The notes: a model not told the origin generated them from the sequence alone. A stretch of DNA of 64,000 bases from Danxiaibacter flavus (GCF_041060425.1 NZ_JAULBC010000001.1:1178001-1242000); one strand, 5' to 3'. Positions 42,558 to 52,451 are shown, numbered from the stretch's first letter. Program-made: numbers and translations.

Positions 42558-43655
42558 ATGCCCAAGGGCAATTATCAGACTGATATGGACAATGATCAAT
42601 TTTTGCTACTTGTGAGTAAACACATGGCCGGAACCATTCTTCCTGAGGAAACTGAGTTGCTGCAAAAAACAATTGAGACGGATAGCAATTACAAAGAGAA
42701 GTTTGTTCTGCTGGAAGAATATTGTTCGCAGAACAAGCAGGAAGAAGCGATGGCACAATATGCCTTTGACAAGATATTGGCGAGAATAAAAAATGCAGAC
42801 CTTGTTGAGACAGCACCTGTGCGCAGGATGTCTACGTGGCGAAAAATCGTGATAGCCGGCGCGGCAGCTGCAGTTGTCATCATGGTGGTATTGGTAACTT
42901 TTTTAGTAAAACACAATACACTACAGCGCGACGTGGTGCTTGCTAACAAAGAGATACATAACGATGTTGGGAAACAATCAATGCTTACACTGGATGATGG
43001 CACAAAGATCTGGTTGAATGAAAGAAGCAAGGTTTCTTATAATGATGCGTTTGGTAAAACCCGCAGGGAAATATATCTGAGCGGCGAAGCTTTTTTTGAC
43101 GTAGCTAAAAATGAGCATGTGCCATTGGTTATTCATGCCCGGAACATTGACATCAGGGTTAAGGGAACGGCCTTCAATGTTTCAGCGTATAATGAAGATG
43201 ATGTTATCGAAACATCTTTAATACGTGGCATTGTAGAGGTTGTAAACAAAGCCGACGCTGACAGGGCTATTATTCTAAAGCCAAATGAAAAACTGGTAAT
43301 AAAAGCAGTGAACTCGTCGGGTGGAGAGGCTGTGAAAAAGCTGCAGGATGAGGCAGTAACCCAATCGTACACAATTCAATCATTGCATGTAGAGCCTACG
43401 AGTTCACTTGTGCCCGAATTATCCTGGATGAATAAAAAGCTGGTTTTTTACAAAGAGAGCTTTGATAAACTGGTCGAAAAAATGGAACGCCGCTACCTTG
43501 TTAAAATTCATATTGTTGATGCAGATCTAAAGCAACAAAAATTCACCGGTGTTTTTGACACGGAAAGTCTTGACCAGGCGTTAAAGGCGCTGCAATACTC
43601 GTACTACTTTAAATATTCAATAAAAAACAAAGAAGTATTTATCACCAAAAACTAA
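42558..43655 (+). CDS. FecR family anti-sigma factor
   Basis: A 365-residue inner-membrane protein that probably binds the ECF sigma factor encoded upstream. The cytoplasmic N-terminal part (about 1-85) is followed by one TM helix (IVIAGAAAAVVIMVVLVTFLV). The periplasmic FecR domain contains LTLDDGTKIWLNERSKVSYNDAFGKTRREIYLSGEAFFDVAKNEHVPLVIHARNIDIRVKGTAFNVSAY. The final domain (about 285-365, DUF4974-type) includes KLVFYKESFDKLVEKMERRYLVKIHIVDADLKQQKFTGVFDTESLDQALKAL and resembles a secretin/STN fold. The frame is open from a TTG at 42546; I start at ATG 42558, and ATG 42585 is also possible. Confidence 0.92.
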   Translation: MPKGNYQTDMDNDQFLLLVSKHMAGTILPEETELLQKTIETDSNYKEKFVLLEEYCSQNKQEEAMAQYAFDKILARIKNADLVETAPVRRMSTWRKIVIAGAAAAVVIMVVLVTFLVKHNTLQRDVVLANKEIHNDVGKQSMLTLDDGTKIWLNERSKVSYNDAFGKTRREIYLSGEAFFDVAKNEHVPLVIHARNIDIRVKGTAFNVSAYNEDDVIETSLIRGIVEVVNKADADRAIILKPNEKLVIKAVNSSGGEAVKKLQDEAVTQSYTIQSLHVEPTSSLVPELSWMNKKLVFYKESFDKLVEKMERRYLVKIHIVDADLKQQKFTGVFDTESLDQALKALQYSYYFKYSIKNKEVFITKN

Positions 43656-43804
43656 TGCATTAAAAATCTACTGCCTATGACGTAAGGAGATACATAAAAA
43701 AGGGAGAACTGACTTCTCCCTAAGCCGGTAAATAAAGCGGAAAGCGGTTTACAGATTGGCGTCTACACCTCTTTCCTATTACTTAATTAACAGCATTTAA
43801 AATT

Positions 43805-46800
43805 ATGAAGAAAATCGCTTTGCTTGATCATCTGCCCCAAAAAAGGCAGGTGGTAAAAATTCTACTGCTTATGAAACTGGTAATGTTCCTGCTAACTGTT
43901 GTTTGCCTGCAGGCATATTCCAAAGGAATTTCCCAGGAAAAGATCAGCATTTCAGTTGAGAAAAAAAATCTGAAAGAAGTGCTGGCAATTATTCAGCAAA
44001 AAAGTGCGTACCGCATTTTATATAACGACAATATTGTGGGTAATGACTGGCAGGTTACACTGTCTCTAAAGGATGCAAATGTTGCGGAAGTGCTCGAAAA
44101 AGTACTGGCCAATACATCGCTTAACTACAAATTGTTAGATAATAACCTGATTGTTATCAGCCAGTCTGCTTATGTTGCCAGGAATGTAATAAAGGGTTCT
44201 GTTGCGGACGACAAGGGTAATCCGTTAGCAGGGGTGTCTGTTACTATTAAAAATTCACAAAGGGGCGTTGTTAGCTCTGCGGATGGCCTTTTTTCGATTG
44301 AGGCAGATAAGGGAGATATATTGGAGTTTTCGCTCATCGGTCACAAGACCGTCACAATCGAAATTAAAAATGACAACGATCTGGCTGTTACACTCGCACA
44401 GGAAGCAGCAAGTCTTAATGATATTATAGTTGTTGGATATGGTACACAAAAGAAAGGCGATCTGACCGGTTCTGTAGGTGTTGTTAAGACAGAGCAGGCT
44501 TTGAAATCAAGACCGGCAACAAACGTTCAGGAACTGTTTGCAGGGTCTGTGCCCGGTTTGAATGTTACGAAAAGTTCCGGTGCAGTGGGGTCGGGAGGAA
44601 GCCTGAATATTCGCGGCGTATCTACAATAGGAGGCAGTTCCGGGGTATTGGTATTGATAGATGGAACACCCGGAAATATTTACACCCTAAACCCTAATGA
44701 TATAGAAAGTGTTTCGGTACTGAAGGATGCTGCATCTGCTGCTATCTATGGATCGCGAGCTGCAAACGGCGTATTGCTCATTACTACCAAAACAGGCAAA
44801 GGCGTTATTAACAGTAAGCCGGTAGTTGAGGTAGCGTCAAGCGTAGGTTTGCAAAGCCCCCAATTTAGATTGGATTTTGTTGGTGCGGCTGATTATATGA
44901 AGTTGTGGGATCAGGCACTGGTTAATGATGGCAAAGATCCATTGTATGGAGAGCAGGGGCTTGCAGACCTTAAGGCGGGCAAGTATGCCGACAATAAATG
45001 GTACAAAGAGATCTATAAAAAGAGTACCATCATCAACAATAACTACATGTCAGTTTCGGGTAAGGCGGATTACATCACCTATAGAATCTCCGGTTCTTAT
45101 GATTACCAGGATGGAACATTGCCTAATAATAATTACAACCGGTACATCATCCGTCCCGATCTCTCGATAAAGCTTGCAAAAAATCTTACACTGGGTGCAA
45201 ATGTGCAGTACACTGAAACAAAAATTAATCAGCCCCAGGGTGGAACAGAGATCTGGCAAACGCAGTCGGCAAGAGTTTCTCCCATCAGCTTTATCTATAA
45301 CAAACAAGGTCAGTATGGTGCAGGATCAGCTATGGCGGGCAATCCCATTGCCGGCGTGAACGAAGGTGGTTATAATCTGCAAAAGGTGAAGGAGCTGCTG
45401 AACATTTTTGATCTCACCTATACACCTGTTAAAAACCTTAACCTGAAAGGAAGCTTTTCATCTTATTCATTTGATTCACGTACAACAAATAAGGTGAACA
45501 CGTACAACCTGTATAATGATGACGGCACCATTTATTCCGTGCAAAACCAGGTAAACAGCCTTAGTGAAGCATCTGGCAATAACAGGCGCAACATGCTGCA
45601 ATTAACAGCGGATTATGGCGTTCAGGTTAATCGTCATAGTATAAAAGCGCTTGTAGGCTATTCGCAGGAGTATTACAAACAAACTTCGTTCTCCGCCTCC
45701 AGGGACAATATGCCGTTTGATGGTATAGATGTGCTTGATGTAGGTATAGCAAACAAGCAAAATAACGGAACTGCAAGCGATGTGGCTATTCAGTCGGTTT
45801 TTGGAAGAATTAACTATGATTATGACGGAAAGTATTTGTTGCAGGTTAATGCAAGAGGAGACGGATCGTCACGTTTTGCTCCTGGTCACAGGTGGGGTTA
45901 TTTCCCCTCTTTCTCGGCAGGATGGAATATGCATCGTGAAAAATTTCTTAGTGATGTTAAGTGGCTTTCCCAGTTAAAGCTTCGTGCATCGTGGGGTACA
46001 TTGGGCGATGCTGAAAAAGTGGCGTATTATCCAACAGCCGCGGTGCTGGCTTTTTCACCAAATATCTATGCTTTTAACGGGGCAATCGTGCCAGGTGCAT
46101 GGAACAATGTTGCGGTAAATCCAAATATAACATGGGAAAAAGCAGAAGTAACCAACTTTGGTGTAGACGCGGGTTTCTTTAAGCAGAAACTGCAGGTAAC
46201 CGTAGAGTATTTTATCAATAAGCGCAGTAATATTTTGTACCAGGCACCCGTACCAACGGAGTTTGGCTTGCCGGCGCCGTTGAGCAACCTGCTTAAAATG
46301 CAAAACAAAGGGCTTGATGCATCTGTAAGTTACAATGACAGAAGCGGTAATTTTTATTGGGGTATTGATGCCAATGCAAGCTTCTCCCGTAACAAGGTGC
46401 TTGACCTGCATGGCACTGGTCCATGGATAGGTGGCAGCACTTATACGGCTGAAGGATTGCCTTACAATCTTCCTTATGGCCTACAGGCCGTAGGTTTGTT
46501 CCAGAGTGATGCTGATGTTGCAAAAAATCCTTCACAGGGAACCAACGTGTTTGCAGGCAACATCCAGTATAAAAATCAGAATGGAGATAACCAGATTGAT
46601 GGCAGCGACAGGATTATTCTCAATAAAAATGTAGTGCCCATTAACTACGGTTCTAATTTAAGTTTTGGATGGAAGAATATTGACTTATCTATGAACCTGT
46701 ATGGTGTATATAATCAATATCGATACATGCAGGGATATGAAGGATGGGCATTTTATCTTTCTCAGAATGCGCGCCCTATGCACATGGATGCGTGGACTCC

Positions 46801-47089
46801 GCAAAATCCTAATGCATCTTACCCGAGATTGTCTATCCAATATACGTCCAATGATACAAAGTATTCAAGTTACTGGTTGAGAAAAGCATCTTACCTCAAA
46901 CTGCAGAACCTTCAGGTGGGCTATACGCTGCCAAGGCAGGTATTGAGCAAAATGCATGTGAACTATGTACGTTTTTATGTGTCAGCGCAAAACCTGGCCA
47001 CGCTCACAAATTACCCGGGGTTTGATCCGGAAGGTAATTATTATCCAATCTCAAGAACGGTATCATTTGGCGTAAATCTTAAATTCTAA
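43805..47089 (+). CDS. SusC/RagA family TonB-linked outer-membrane protein with N-terminal STN domain
   Basis: A 1094-residue TonB-dependent glycan importer. Order of parts: signal segment (about 15-45), STN domain (about 46-115; ISISVEKKNLKEVLAIIQQKSAYRILYNDN), carboxypeptidase-regulatory-like beta sandwich (about 130-205; IKGSVADDKGNPLAGVSVTIKNSQRG), plug domain (about 210-330; IIVVGYGTQKKGDLTGSVG, LIDGTPGNIYTLNPNDIESVSVLKDAASAAIYGSRAANGVLLITTK) and the barrel, ending in YPISRTVSFGVNLKF with terminal Phe. STN on SusC means that substrate binding can be signalled through FecR to the ECF sigma factor encoded upstream. SusD follows after 5 bp. The cargo is unknown but likely a glycan, as the nearby GH116 gene suggests. 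Confidence 0.95.
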   Translation: MKKIALLDHLPQKRQVVKILLLMKLVMFLLTVVCLQAYSKGISQEKISISVEKKNLKEVLAIIQQKSAYRILYNDNIVGNDWQVTLSLKDANVAEVLEKVLANTSLNYKLLDNNLIVISQSAYVARNVIKGSVADDKGNPLAGVSVTIKNSQRGVVSSADGLFSIEADKGDILEFSLIGHKTVTIEIKNDNDLAVTLAQEAASLNDIIVVGYGTQKKGDLTGSVGVVKTEQALKSRPATNVQELFAGSVPGLNVTKSSGAVGSGGSLNIRGVSTIGGSSGVLVLIDGTPGNIYTLNPNDIESVSVLKDAASAAIYGSRAANGVLLITTKTGKGVINSKPVVEVASSVGLQSPQFRLDFVGAADYMKLWDQALVNDGKDPLYGEQGLADLKAGKYADNKWYKEIYKKSTIINNNYMSVSGKADYITYRISGSYDYQDGTLPNNNYNRYIIRPDLSIKLAKNLTLGANVQYTETKINQPQGGTEIWQTQSARVSPISFIYNKQGQYGAGSAMAGNPIAGVNEGGYNLQKVKELLNIFDLTYTPVKNLNLKGSFSSYSFDSRTTNKVNTYNLYNDDGTIYSVQNQVNSLSEASGNNRRNMLQLTADYGVQVNRHSIKALVGYSQEYYKQTSFSASRDNMPFDGIDVLDVGIANKQNNGTASDVAIQSVFGRINYDYDGKYLLQVNARGDGSSRFAPGHRWGYFPSFSAGWNMHREKFLSDVKWLSQLKLRASWGTLGDAEKVAYYPTAAVLAFSPNIYAFNGAIVPGAWNNVAVNPNITWEKAEVTNFGVDAGFFKQKLQVTVEYFINKRSNILYQAPVPTEFGLPAPLSNLLKMQNKGLDASVSYNDRSGNFYWGIDANASFSRNKVLDLHGTGPWIGGSTYTAEGLPYNLPYGLQAVGLFQSDADVAKNPSQGTNVFAGNIQYKNQNGDNQIDGSDRIILNKNVVPINYGSNLSFGWKNIDLSMNLYGVYNQYRYMQGYEGWAFYLSQNARPMHMDAWTPQNPNASYPRLSIQYTSNDTKYSSYWLRKASYLKLQNLQVGYTLPRQVLSKMHVNYVRFYVSAQNLATLTNYPGFDPEGNYYPISRTVSFGVNLKF

Positions 47090-47094
47090 CTACC

Positions 47095-48729
47095 ATGAAG
47101 AGGCTTTTATATATCATCATACCTGTTGTAGGTCTGTTTGCAGCAGGATGCAACAAGTTTTTAGATCGCCAACCGCTGGCGCAGGCATCAGAGAGTACAT
47201 TCTGGAAAACCGCAGCTGATGCAGATAAAGGATTAAATGCGGTCTATTCTACACTTCCTGACAGCCGTGATTTCTGGCGCGATTGCCATAGCGATAATTC
47301 TGTTATGACGAATGCATGGGGTGAAGGAGGAATGGGTTATATCTGCCAGGGTACACAATCCCCGACAGATGGTTATATCAGTGAGGAATGGGCATATAGC
47401 AAATTGCGAATGGCACTTTATTTTTTGGACAAACTAAAAGGTATGTCCATTGATGAGAATTTGAAAAAACGTTATGAAGGTGAAGCGAGATTTATTTTGG
47501 CCATCCGTTATTTCCGTATGGTGAGATTGTTTGGCGATATTCCGCTAATCAAGGAAGCTCCAGTCAGCCTGGAGGACGCAGCACTACCGAGAAGTCCGGC
47601 AAGTGAAGTGTTGAATTATGTAATTAGCAATGTAGAAACTGCTGTGGCAAATTTACCCGTTACTTATCCAAATAACGATGCGGGGAGAATAACGAAAGGT
47701 GCTGCATTAATGCTCAAGGCAGATGTTTACCTGTACATGGCGAGCATTAAGAAATTTCATCAGAACCAGGACGATGCCAGTCTTTGGAAACAGGCAGCAG
47801 ATGCAGCACAGACGGTAATTGATCTTGGTGCAGGGTATGATCTGGAAAGTGATTATTCTTATCTCTTTAAACACGAATCAAATAACAATAATAAAGAAGT
47901 GATCCTGGCTTATCAGTATGTGAAAAACGAGATCACCAATATGTTGCCGGTACTGGCTTCTCCAACTGGAACCGGTATAACAGGAGAGGGCTGGGCTAGC
48001 TTTTGCCCCACAAGAGATCTCGTAGATTCTTATTTGTGTACAGACGGTAAGTCTATTAAAACATCTTCGTTGTATGATAAGAATAATCCGTGGGCAAATC
48101 GTGATAAACGCCTGCAGCAGACATTCCTTTTGCCGGGTGTGCCATGTCTCAGACCAGACGGAACATATCAGCCTTATCAGCCACATCCTTCTTACGGAAA
48201 TCCCGAGCGCATGAACAACGAAGGTGGAGGCCTTACCGGATACATGTATTTGAAGTTTGCTGAGCCAACCAATCCTGATCCGGAAAATGCGTATATGAAC
48301 TTTCCTTTGTACCGCTTTGCTGAAACTTATCTGATGCTGGCAGAAGCATTAAATGAATACGAGCCGGGCAATGGAAAAATTGCATGGGCAATGGATAAGG
48401 TACGTGCGAGATCTGGTCTTCCGGGAGTAGATGACCTGCAGGGTAATCAATCTGCAATGCGTGATGCTATTCGTGAAGAACGTCGCCATGAATTTGTTGC
48501 TGAGCATAAACGTTATTTCGATATTCTTCGTTGGAAAATTGCAGAGAATGTATTGAATAAGCCGGCCTACGGCATTAACAGTAATGTGAATGACCCGATC
48601 GGTGACTGGTCAAAGCCGCAGTTTATGGCCCAGAACCGTGTCTTCGATCCCAATAAGCATTACCTGTGGCCCGTACCCCAAACGGCGCTTGATAAGAACA
48701 AGAACCTGACACAGAATAAGGGTTGGTAA
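47095..48729 (+). CDS. SusD/RagB family nutrient-binding outer-membrane lipoprotein
   Basis: A 544-residue surface lipoprotein that forms the lid of the SusC barrel. The signal peptide ends in a lipobox, AAGC, with the lipidated Cys at residue 19, directly followed by NKFLDRQP. Typical SusD landmarks include ESTFWKTAADADKGLNAVYSTL, EGEARFILAIRYFRMVRLFGDIPLI, KGAALMLKADVYLYMAS, FPLYRFAETYLMLAEALNEY and the C-terminal AIREERRHEFVAEHKRYFDILRWKIAE. It starts 5 bp after susC and ends with HYLWPVPQ...NKNLTQNKGW, the usual SusD end. The substrate is inferred to be the same glycan as for SusC. Confidence 0.95.
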   Translation: MKRLLYIIIPVVGLFAAGCNKFLDRQPLAQASESTFWKTAADADKGLNAVYSTLPDSRDFWRDCHSDNSVMTNAWGEGGMGYICQGTQSPTDGYISEEWAYSKLRMALYFLDKLKGMSIDENLKKRYEGEARFILAIRYFRMVRLFGDIPLIKEAPVSLEDAALPRSPASEVLNYVISNVETAVANLPVTYPNNDAGRITKGAALMLKADVYLYMASIKKFHQNQDDASLWKQAADAAQTVIDLGAGYDLESDYSYLFKHESNNNNKEVILAYQYVKNEITNMLPVLASPTGTGITGEGWASFCPTRDLVDSYLCTDGKSIKTSSLYDKNNPWANRDKRLQQTFLLPGVPCLRPDGTYQPYQPHPSYGNPERMNNEGGGLTGYMYLKFAEPTNPDPENAYMNFPLYRFAETYLMLAEALNEYEPGNGKIAWAMDKVRARSGLPGVDDLQGNQSAMRDAIREERRHEFVAEHKRYFDILRWKIAENVLNKPAYGINSNVNDPIGDWSKPQFMAQNRVFDPNKHYLWPVPQTALDKNKNLTQNKGW

Positions 48730-49038
48730 TAGTGAATTGCGGCAAAGGAATGGTGAATATCAACTAATGTTGATTTGTGCGTCATTGCGAACTTGCAGAG
48801 GTGGCTAAGCCGTTGGATGAGTAAGTTGAATTTTTAATTCATTCAACGGCATTAGTCAGAAATACTTTGAACTTATAATTGCCTAACTCTGAATCTTTAA
48901 GAAATGATCCTAAAACCGAATGTCACTAAACCGAATGTTGCAGCGCAGCAATCCTCGCCGTTTCACAAAATCATTAGCTGGAGTTAATGAGGATTTGCTA
49001 TAGATGATTGATTCCGGTTCATTGACAAAATAAATACT
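48730..49038. other. 309-bp spacer after SusD
   Basis: Contains an imperfect inverted repeat, CCGTTGGATGAG facing TTCATTCAACGG (about 48811-48850), and a CGTCATTGCGAAC sequence (about 48780) resembling intergenic palindromes seen in other bacteria. No gene is recognised. Confidence 0.4.
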
Positions 49039-49257
49039 ATGTTACGTGTAATAGCTTTTCTGCGTATTGTTGGCGTCGTTTGTTTGATGGTTTTTATTGG
49101 TTGTAAAATCCTGGGTTATCATCAGGTGGCAAATTATGTTATCAGGGTAACCCTGGTTAGTTTTTCAGTAATTATCGCTTTACAGTTGTACTATAGGTAT
49201 ATCCGTGATTATTTTGGAAAAAAGGATGTTGATGCAGATGAATGTAATGTAAGTTGA
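49039..49257 (+). CDS. Small predicted membrane protein, unknown
   Basis: A 72-residue protein with two hydrophobic helices, IAFLRIVGVVCLMVFIGCKIL (about 5-25) and VIRVTLVSFSVIIALQLYYRY (about 34-54). They are joined by a short GYHQVANY loop, and a charged C-terminal tail (RDYFGKKDVDADECNVS) follows. It lies 27 bp before the GH116 gene on the same strand, so the two may share a transcript. I do not recognise a family. The uninterrupted frame and clean membrane pattern support it as a real gene, but there is no independent evidence. Confidence 0.5.
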   Translation: MLRVIAFLRIVGVVCLMVFIGCKILGYHQVANYVIRVTLVSFSVIIALQLYYRYIRDYFGKKDVDADECNVS

Positions 49258-49284
49258 CTTTAATTTGAAACTCAATAGAAAAAT

Positions 49285-51972
49285 ATGAAGCGTAGGTCTT
49301 TTTTAAAACAAGGCAGCCTGGTTGTAGGTGGCGTCATAGGCGGCACTTCCTTCCTTAAAGGTTTTGCAACACCATTTGTTGCAGATTATCCTTTGCACAA
49401 TATCCCTGTGAACAAAGGACTTGATGCAAAATGGATTAAGTCGTTATACGAAACGGGAAGAGCAAGCACCTATTGCAAAACAAAAAATGAATTGAAATAC
49501 ATCGGTATGCCCGCCGGTGGTTTGCATAGCGGCACGTTGTATATGGGTGGAGACGGACGTTTGTGGCTTTGGGGTATTTATAATGATGACCGTGAAGGTG
49601 TGGATCCGCGGGAAGTGTATTGGAATGATGGAACAAAGGAACGCAAGATTCGCCCGCGTGATGGGGCGAACTACGTTGAGCCAACGTTGGCCAGTAATAA
49701 AAGAATACTGGAGCAGGGAATTGCCGTTAAGATAACCTACGGAGGTGTTACCGTTATAAAGCAACTGAATGAAGATGATTGGGATGATGTGATCTTTGAA
49801 GCAACCTACCCATTGGCAACGGTGAAGTATGTTGACAAGAAATTGCCCGTTGAAGTGGTGTTAAAGGGCGGTGCTTTTTTTGTGCCGCTAAATACTGATT
49901 ACAGTGAGTTGCCTGCTACTTTCCAGGATATTGAAGTTAAAAATATTTCTTCTTCTAATGTGGAGATAGTTATTGCCGGATGGTTAGAAAACGGAGCTAA
50001 CAAGATAACCGCTAAACCCGGTGACGGGCGACGCAAGAACGAAGTGAAGCTGCAGGCCCGATATTCCTCGATACTATCTTCCTTCATTGCATCGAAGGAG
50101 GACGCTAATACACAGCGCGATGCAGGAACCATGTGCTTTTCAGTAATGAATCAAAAAAGCGTGGTAAACACTTCAGCCGATCCCTTCCCTGTTAAAGATG
50201 CATTTTTCTCTGAAAGTAAACAAGATGCTTCGGAGAAGGATATTGATGAAAAACTGGTGGCAAGTATATCCGTACCCGGAACAATTGCGCCGGGAAAGAC
50301 ATTTTCCGCCAGTTTTGTTATCGCCTGGCATTTTAATCATTCCCTGAAGAAATTGAATGGCCGGATGCCGGAAAGTAAAGATGGCTATTACTACGCTACC
50401 CGTTTTAAAGATGCAGGGGAAGTGATGAATTATGTTGCCAGAAACTTTAAAACCATTCATGACAATACTTTGCTGTGGCAAAAAACATTTTATGATTCCA
50501 GTCTGCCAAAATGGTTTCTCGAAAGAACTTTTTTAAACATCGGAACGATAGCAACGGCCAATACCTATCGCTTTGCAAGCGGACGTTTCTGGGGATGGGA
50601 AGGCGTGAATGCCTGCGAGGGAACCTGTACGCATGTGTGGCAGTATGGTCATACGCTTGGCCGTATGTTTCCATCGCTGGAACGCGATACCAGGGAGCGT
50701 GTTGATCTTGGTGTTGCGATGCAGCAGGATGGTGGGATCATCTTCCGCGGAGAATTCGAAGAGCGCCCTGCAATAGATGGACAAGCAGGCACAATATTGC
50801 GGATCTATCGCGAGCATCAGATGTCTGCTGATAATTCTTTCCTTAACAATAACTGGAACAAGATAAAAAAAGCTGTAACCTTTATGTTGCAGCAGGATAA
50901 GAACGGTGATGGATTGACAGATACTCCAATGGAAAATACACTGGATGCTGTTTGGGAGGGTGAAATTGCATGGATTGCCGGACTTTGCATTGCTGCAGCC
51001 AAAGCTGCACAGTTGATGGCGGAAGAAATGGGTGATACTTCTTTTGCAGAGACATGTAAAGATTATGTATCAAAGGGAGGAAAGAATATGAGTGAGCTGT
51101 TCAATGGAGAATATTTTATTCACCGGCCAGATGCCAAAGAGGGACGTAAAAAATTGGGCTCTTATAACACGTGTCATATAGACCAGGTTTACGGACAAAG
51201 CTGGGCTTTCCAGGTTGGGCTCGGTAGATTGTGGGATAAAGAAAAAACATTGTCGGCTTTACGAAGCCTGTGGAAATACAATTTTGCGCCTGATGTTGGT
51301 CCGTATATTAAGACGCATACTGGCGGAAGGCCTTATGCATTGCCAGGAGAGGCAGGCCTGATCATGAATACAAACCCACACAATGAGCCGAAGGCATACG
51401 GTGAAGATGTGACCTGGCAGCTCGGTTATTTTCATGAATGTATGTCCGGCTTTGAACACCAGGTTGCGGCGCACATGATGGCTGAAGGTATGACGGATGA
51501 AGCGTTGGTGCTGACAAAGTCAATCCATGACCGGTATCATGCTGCAAAAAGAAATCCGTATAATGAAATTGAGTGCAGCGACCATTATGCCCGTGCAATG
51601 GCCAGCTACGGTACGTTTATAACAGCCTGCGGATTTGAGTATCATGGCCCGAAAGGTTATATGCGGTTTGCGCCGGCATTTAATGCGGCAAACTTTAAAG
51701 CGCCTTTTACTGCTGCGCAGGGATGGGGTACATATGAACAAAGCATTGGTGGTGGTATACAAAAACATAGCTTTAATGTGAAGTACGGTGAGCTTGTATT
51801 GCAGACAATAAGTATTCAGAAAAAAGATGCATCGCCGGTTGCAAAGGTTTCAGTATTTCTTGGTTCGCAGAAAATACCTGCAAGGTTTAAACAAAATGGC
51901 AAGGATGTAACTATTGAGTTAAGCAATAAGATAACTATACAACCCAATCAAACACTGGCGATTGTTGTATAA
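49285..51972 (+). CDS. GH116 family glycoside hydrolase (GBA2-like), Tat-exported
   Basis: An 895-residue exported enzyme. The start is a twin-arginine signal, KRRSFLKQG, followed by a hydrophobic segment. The GBA2-type N-terminal beta domain (about 60-370) shows YIGMPAGGLHSGTLYMGGDGRLWLWGIYNDD and FADVIFEATYPLATVKY-like sequence. The (alpha/alpha)6 barrel (about 400-800) includes RFWGWEGVNACEGTCTHVWQYGHTLGRMFPSLERDTRERVDLG, DGLTDTPMENTLDAVWEGEIAWIAGLCIAAAKAAQLMAEEMG, GSYNTCHIDQVYGQSWAFQVGLG and YFHECMSGFEHQVAAHMMAEGM. Known GH116 activities are beta-glucosidase, beta-xylosidase and glucosylceramidase. The position after SusCD makes it the likely degrading enzyme of this locus; the exact linkage is not predictable. 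Confidence 0.85.
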   Translation: MKRRSFLKQGSLVVGGVIGGTSFLKGFATPFVADYPLHNIPVNKGLDAKWIKSLYETGRASTYCKTKNELKYIGMPAGGLHSGTLYMGGDGRLWLWGIYNDDREGVDPREVYWNDGTKERKIRPRDGANYVEPTLASNKRILEQGIAVKITYGGVTVIKQLNEDDWDDVIFEATYPLATVKYVDKKLPVEVVLKGGAFFVPLNTDYSELPATFQDIEVKNISSSNVEIVIAGWLENGANKITAKPGDGRRKNEVKLQARYSSILSSFIASKEDANTQRDAGTMCFSVMNQKSVVNTSADPFPVKDAFFSESKQDASEKDIDEKLVASISVPGTIAPGKTFSASFVIAWHFNHSLKKLNGRMPESKDGYYYATRFKDAGEVMNYVARNFKTIHDNTLLWQKTFYDSSLPKWFLERTFLNIGTIATANTYRFASGRFWGWEGVNACEGTCTHVWQYGHTLGRMFPSLERDTRERVDLGVAMQQDGGIIFRGEFEERPAIDGQAGTILRIYREHQMSADNSFLNNNWNKIKKAVTFMLQQDKNGDGLTDTPMENTLDAVWEGEIAWIAGLCIAAAKAAQLMAEEMGDTSFAETCKDYVSKGGKNMSELFNGEYFIHRPDAKEGRKKLGSYNTCHIDQVYGQSWAFQVGLGRLWDKEKTLSALRSLWKYNFAPDVGPYIKTHTGGRPYALPGEAGLIMNTNPHNEPKAYGEDVTWQLGYFHECMSGFEHQVAAHMMAEGMTDEALVLTKSIHDRYHAAKRNPYNEIECSDHYARAMASYGTFITACGFEYHGPKGYMRFAPAFNAANFKAPFTAAQGWGTYEQSIGGGIQKHSFNVKYGELVLQTISIQKKDASPVAKVSVFLGSQKIPARFKQNGKDVTIELSNKITIQPNQTLAIVV

Positions 51973-52000
51973 TTTTTTGTTACACAGAGAAAATACAGGA

Positions 52001-52050
52001 GAAGACACGGAGTTGCACAGAGAAAAGCCTCTGTGTAACTCCGTGCCTTC
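52001..52050. repeat. Long inverted repeat (REP-like) after the GH116 gene
   Basis: CACGGAGTTGCACAGAG (52006-52022) pairs with CTCTGTGTAACTCCGTG (52029-52045) with one G-U pair and a 6-nt loop. The stem extends by GAAG/CTTC (52001-52004 with 52047-52050) after one mismatch. Further CTCCGTGTAACTGTATT follows at 52059-52077. The same sequence family occurs in pieces at 23086-23130. It may also serve as a terminator for the two convergent genes. Confidence 0.75.
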
Positions 52051-52079
52051 TTTGTGTAACTCCGTGTAACTGTATTCCT

Positions 52080-52451
52080 CTAATATTTAAACCTTTTGAT
52101 GCCATTCTTTAATAACAGCACATTGAAATTTATCAGTAGTCCTATCGGTTTGTTTGCAAACTTCATATAAGTCAATATTTGCGCTTCGTGAACGGGTGCC
52201 AGAGCATCTACAGATTTTAGTTCCAGGACCAGCGTCTTCTCCACTAAAATATCAATTCTGTAACCGCAGTTTAAGTGTATTTGCTTATAGATGACCGGGA
52301 CCGGTGCCTGCCTTTCAATTTGTAATCCAGCCTTCATTAGTTCAAATGCCAGACATTCTTCGTGTGCAGATTCTAATAAGCCAGGCCCGAGACTTTTGTG
52401 TATTTCAATTGCACAGCCGATCACTTTGTTTGTTATGGCGTTTATGTCCAT
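52080..52451 (-). CDS. GxxExxY family protein
   Basis: A 123-residue protein of the GxxExxY family. It starts MDINAITNKVIGCAIEIHKSLGPGLLESAHEECLAFEL, where the name motif appears as GPGLLESAHEE with His-Glu-Glu in place of the usual Tyr. It continues with a core resembling a PD-(D/E)xK nuclease fold: YRIDILVEKTLVLELKSVD, with Asp and Glu-Leu-Lys at the right spacing, and ILTYMKFANKPIGLLINFNV. Function is unknown. Such genes are scattered singly through Bacteroidota genomes. It converges with the GH116 gene. Confidence 0.88.
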   Translation of the reverse strand: MDINAITNKVIGCAIEIHKSLGPGLLESAHEECLAFELMKAGLQIERQAPVPVIYKQIHLNCGYRIDILVEKTLVLELKSVDALAPVHEAQILTYMKFANKPIGLLINFNVLLLKNGIKRFKY

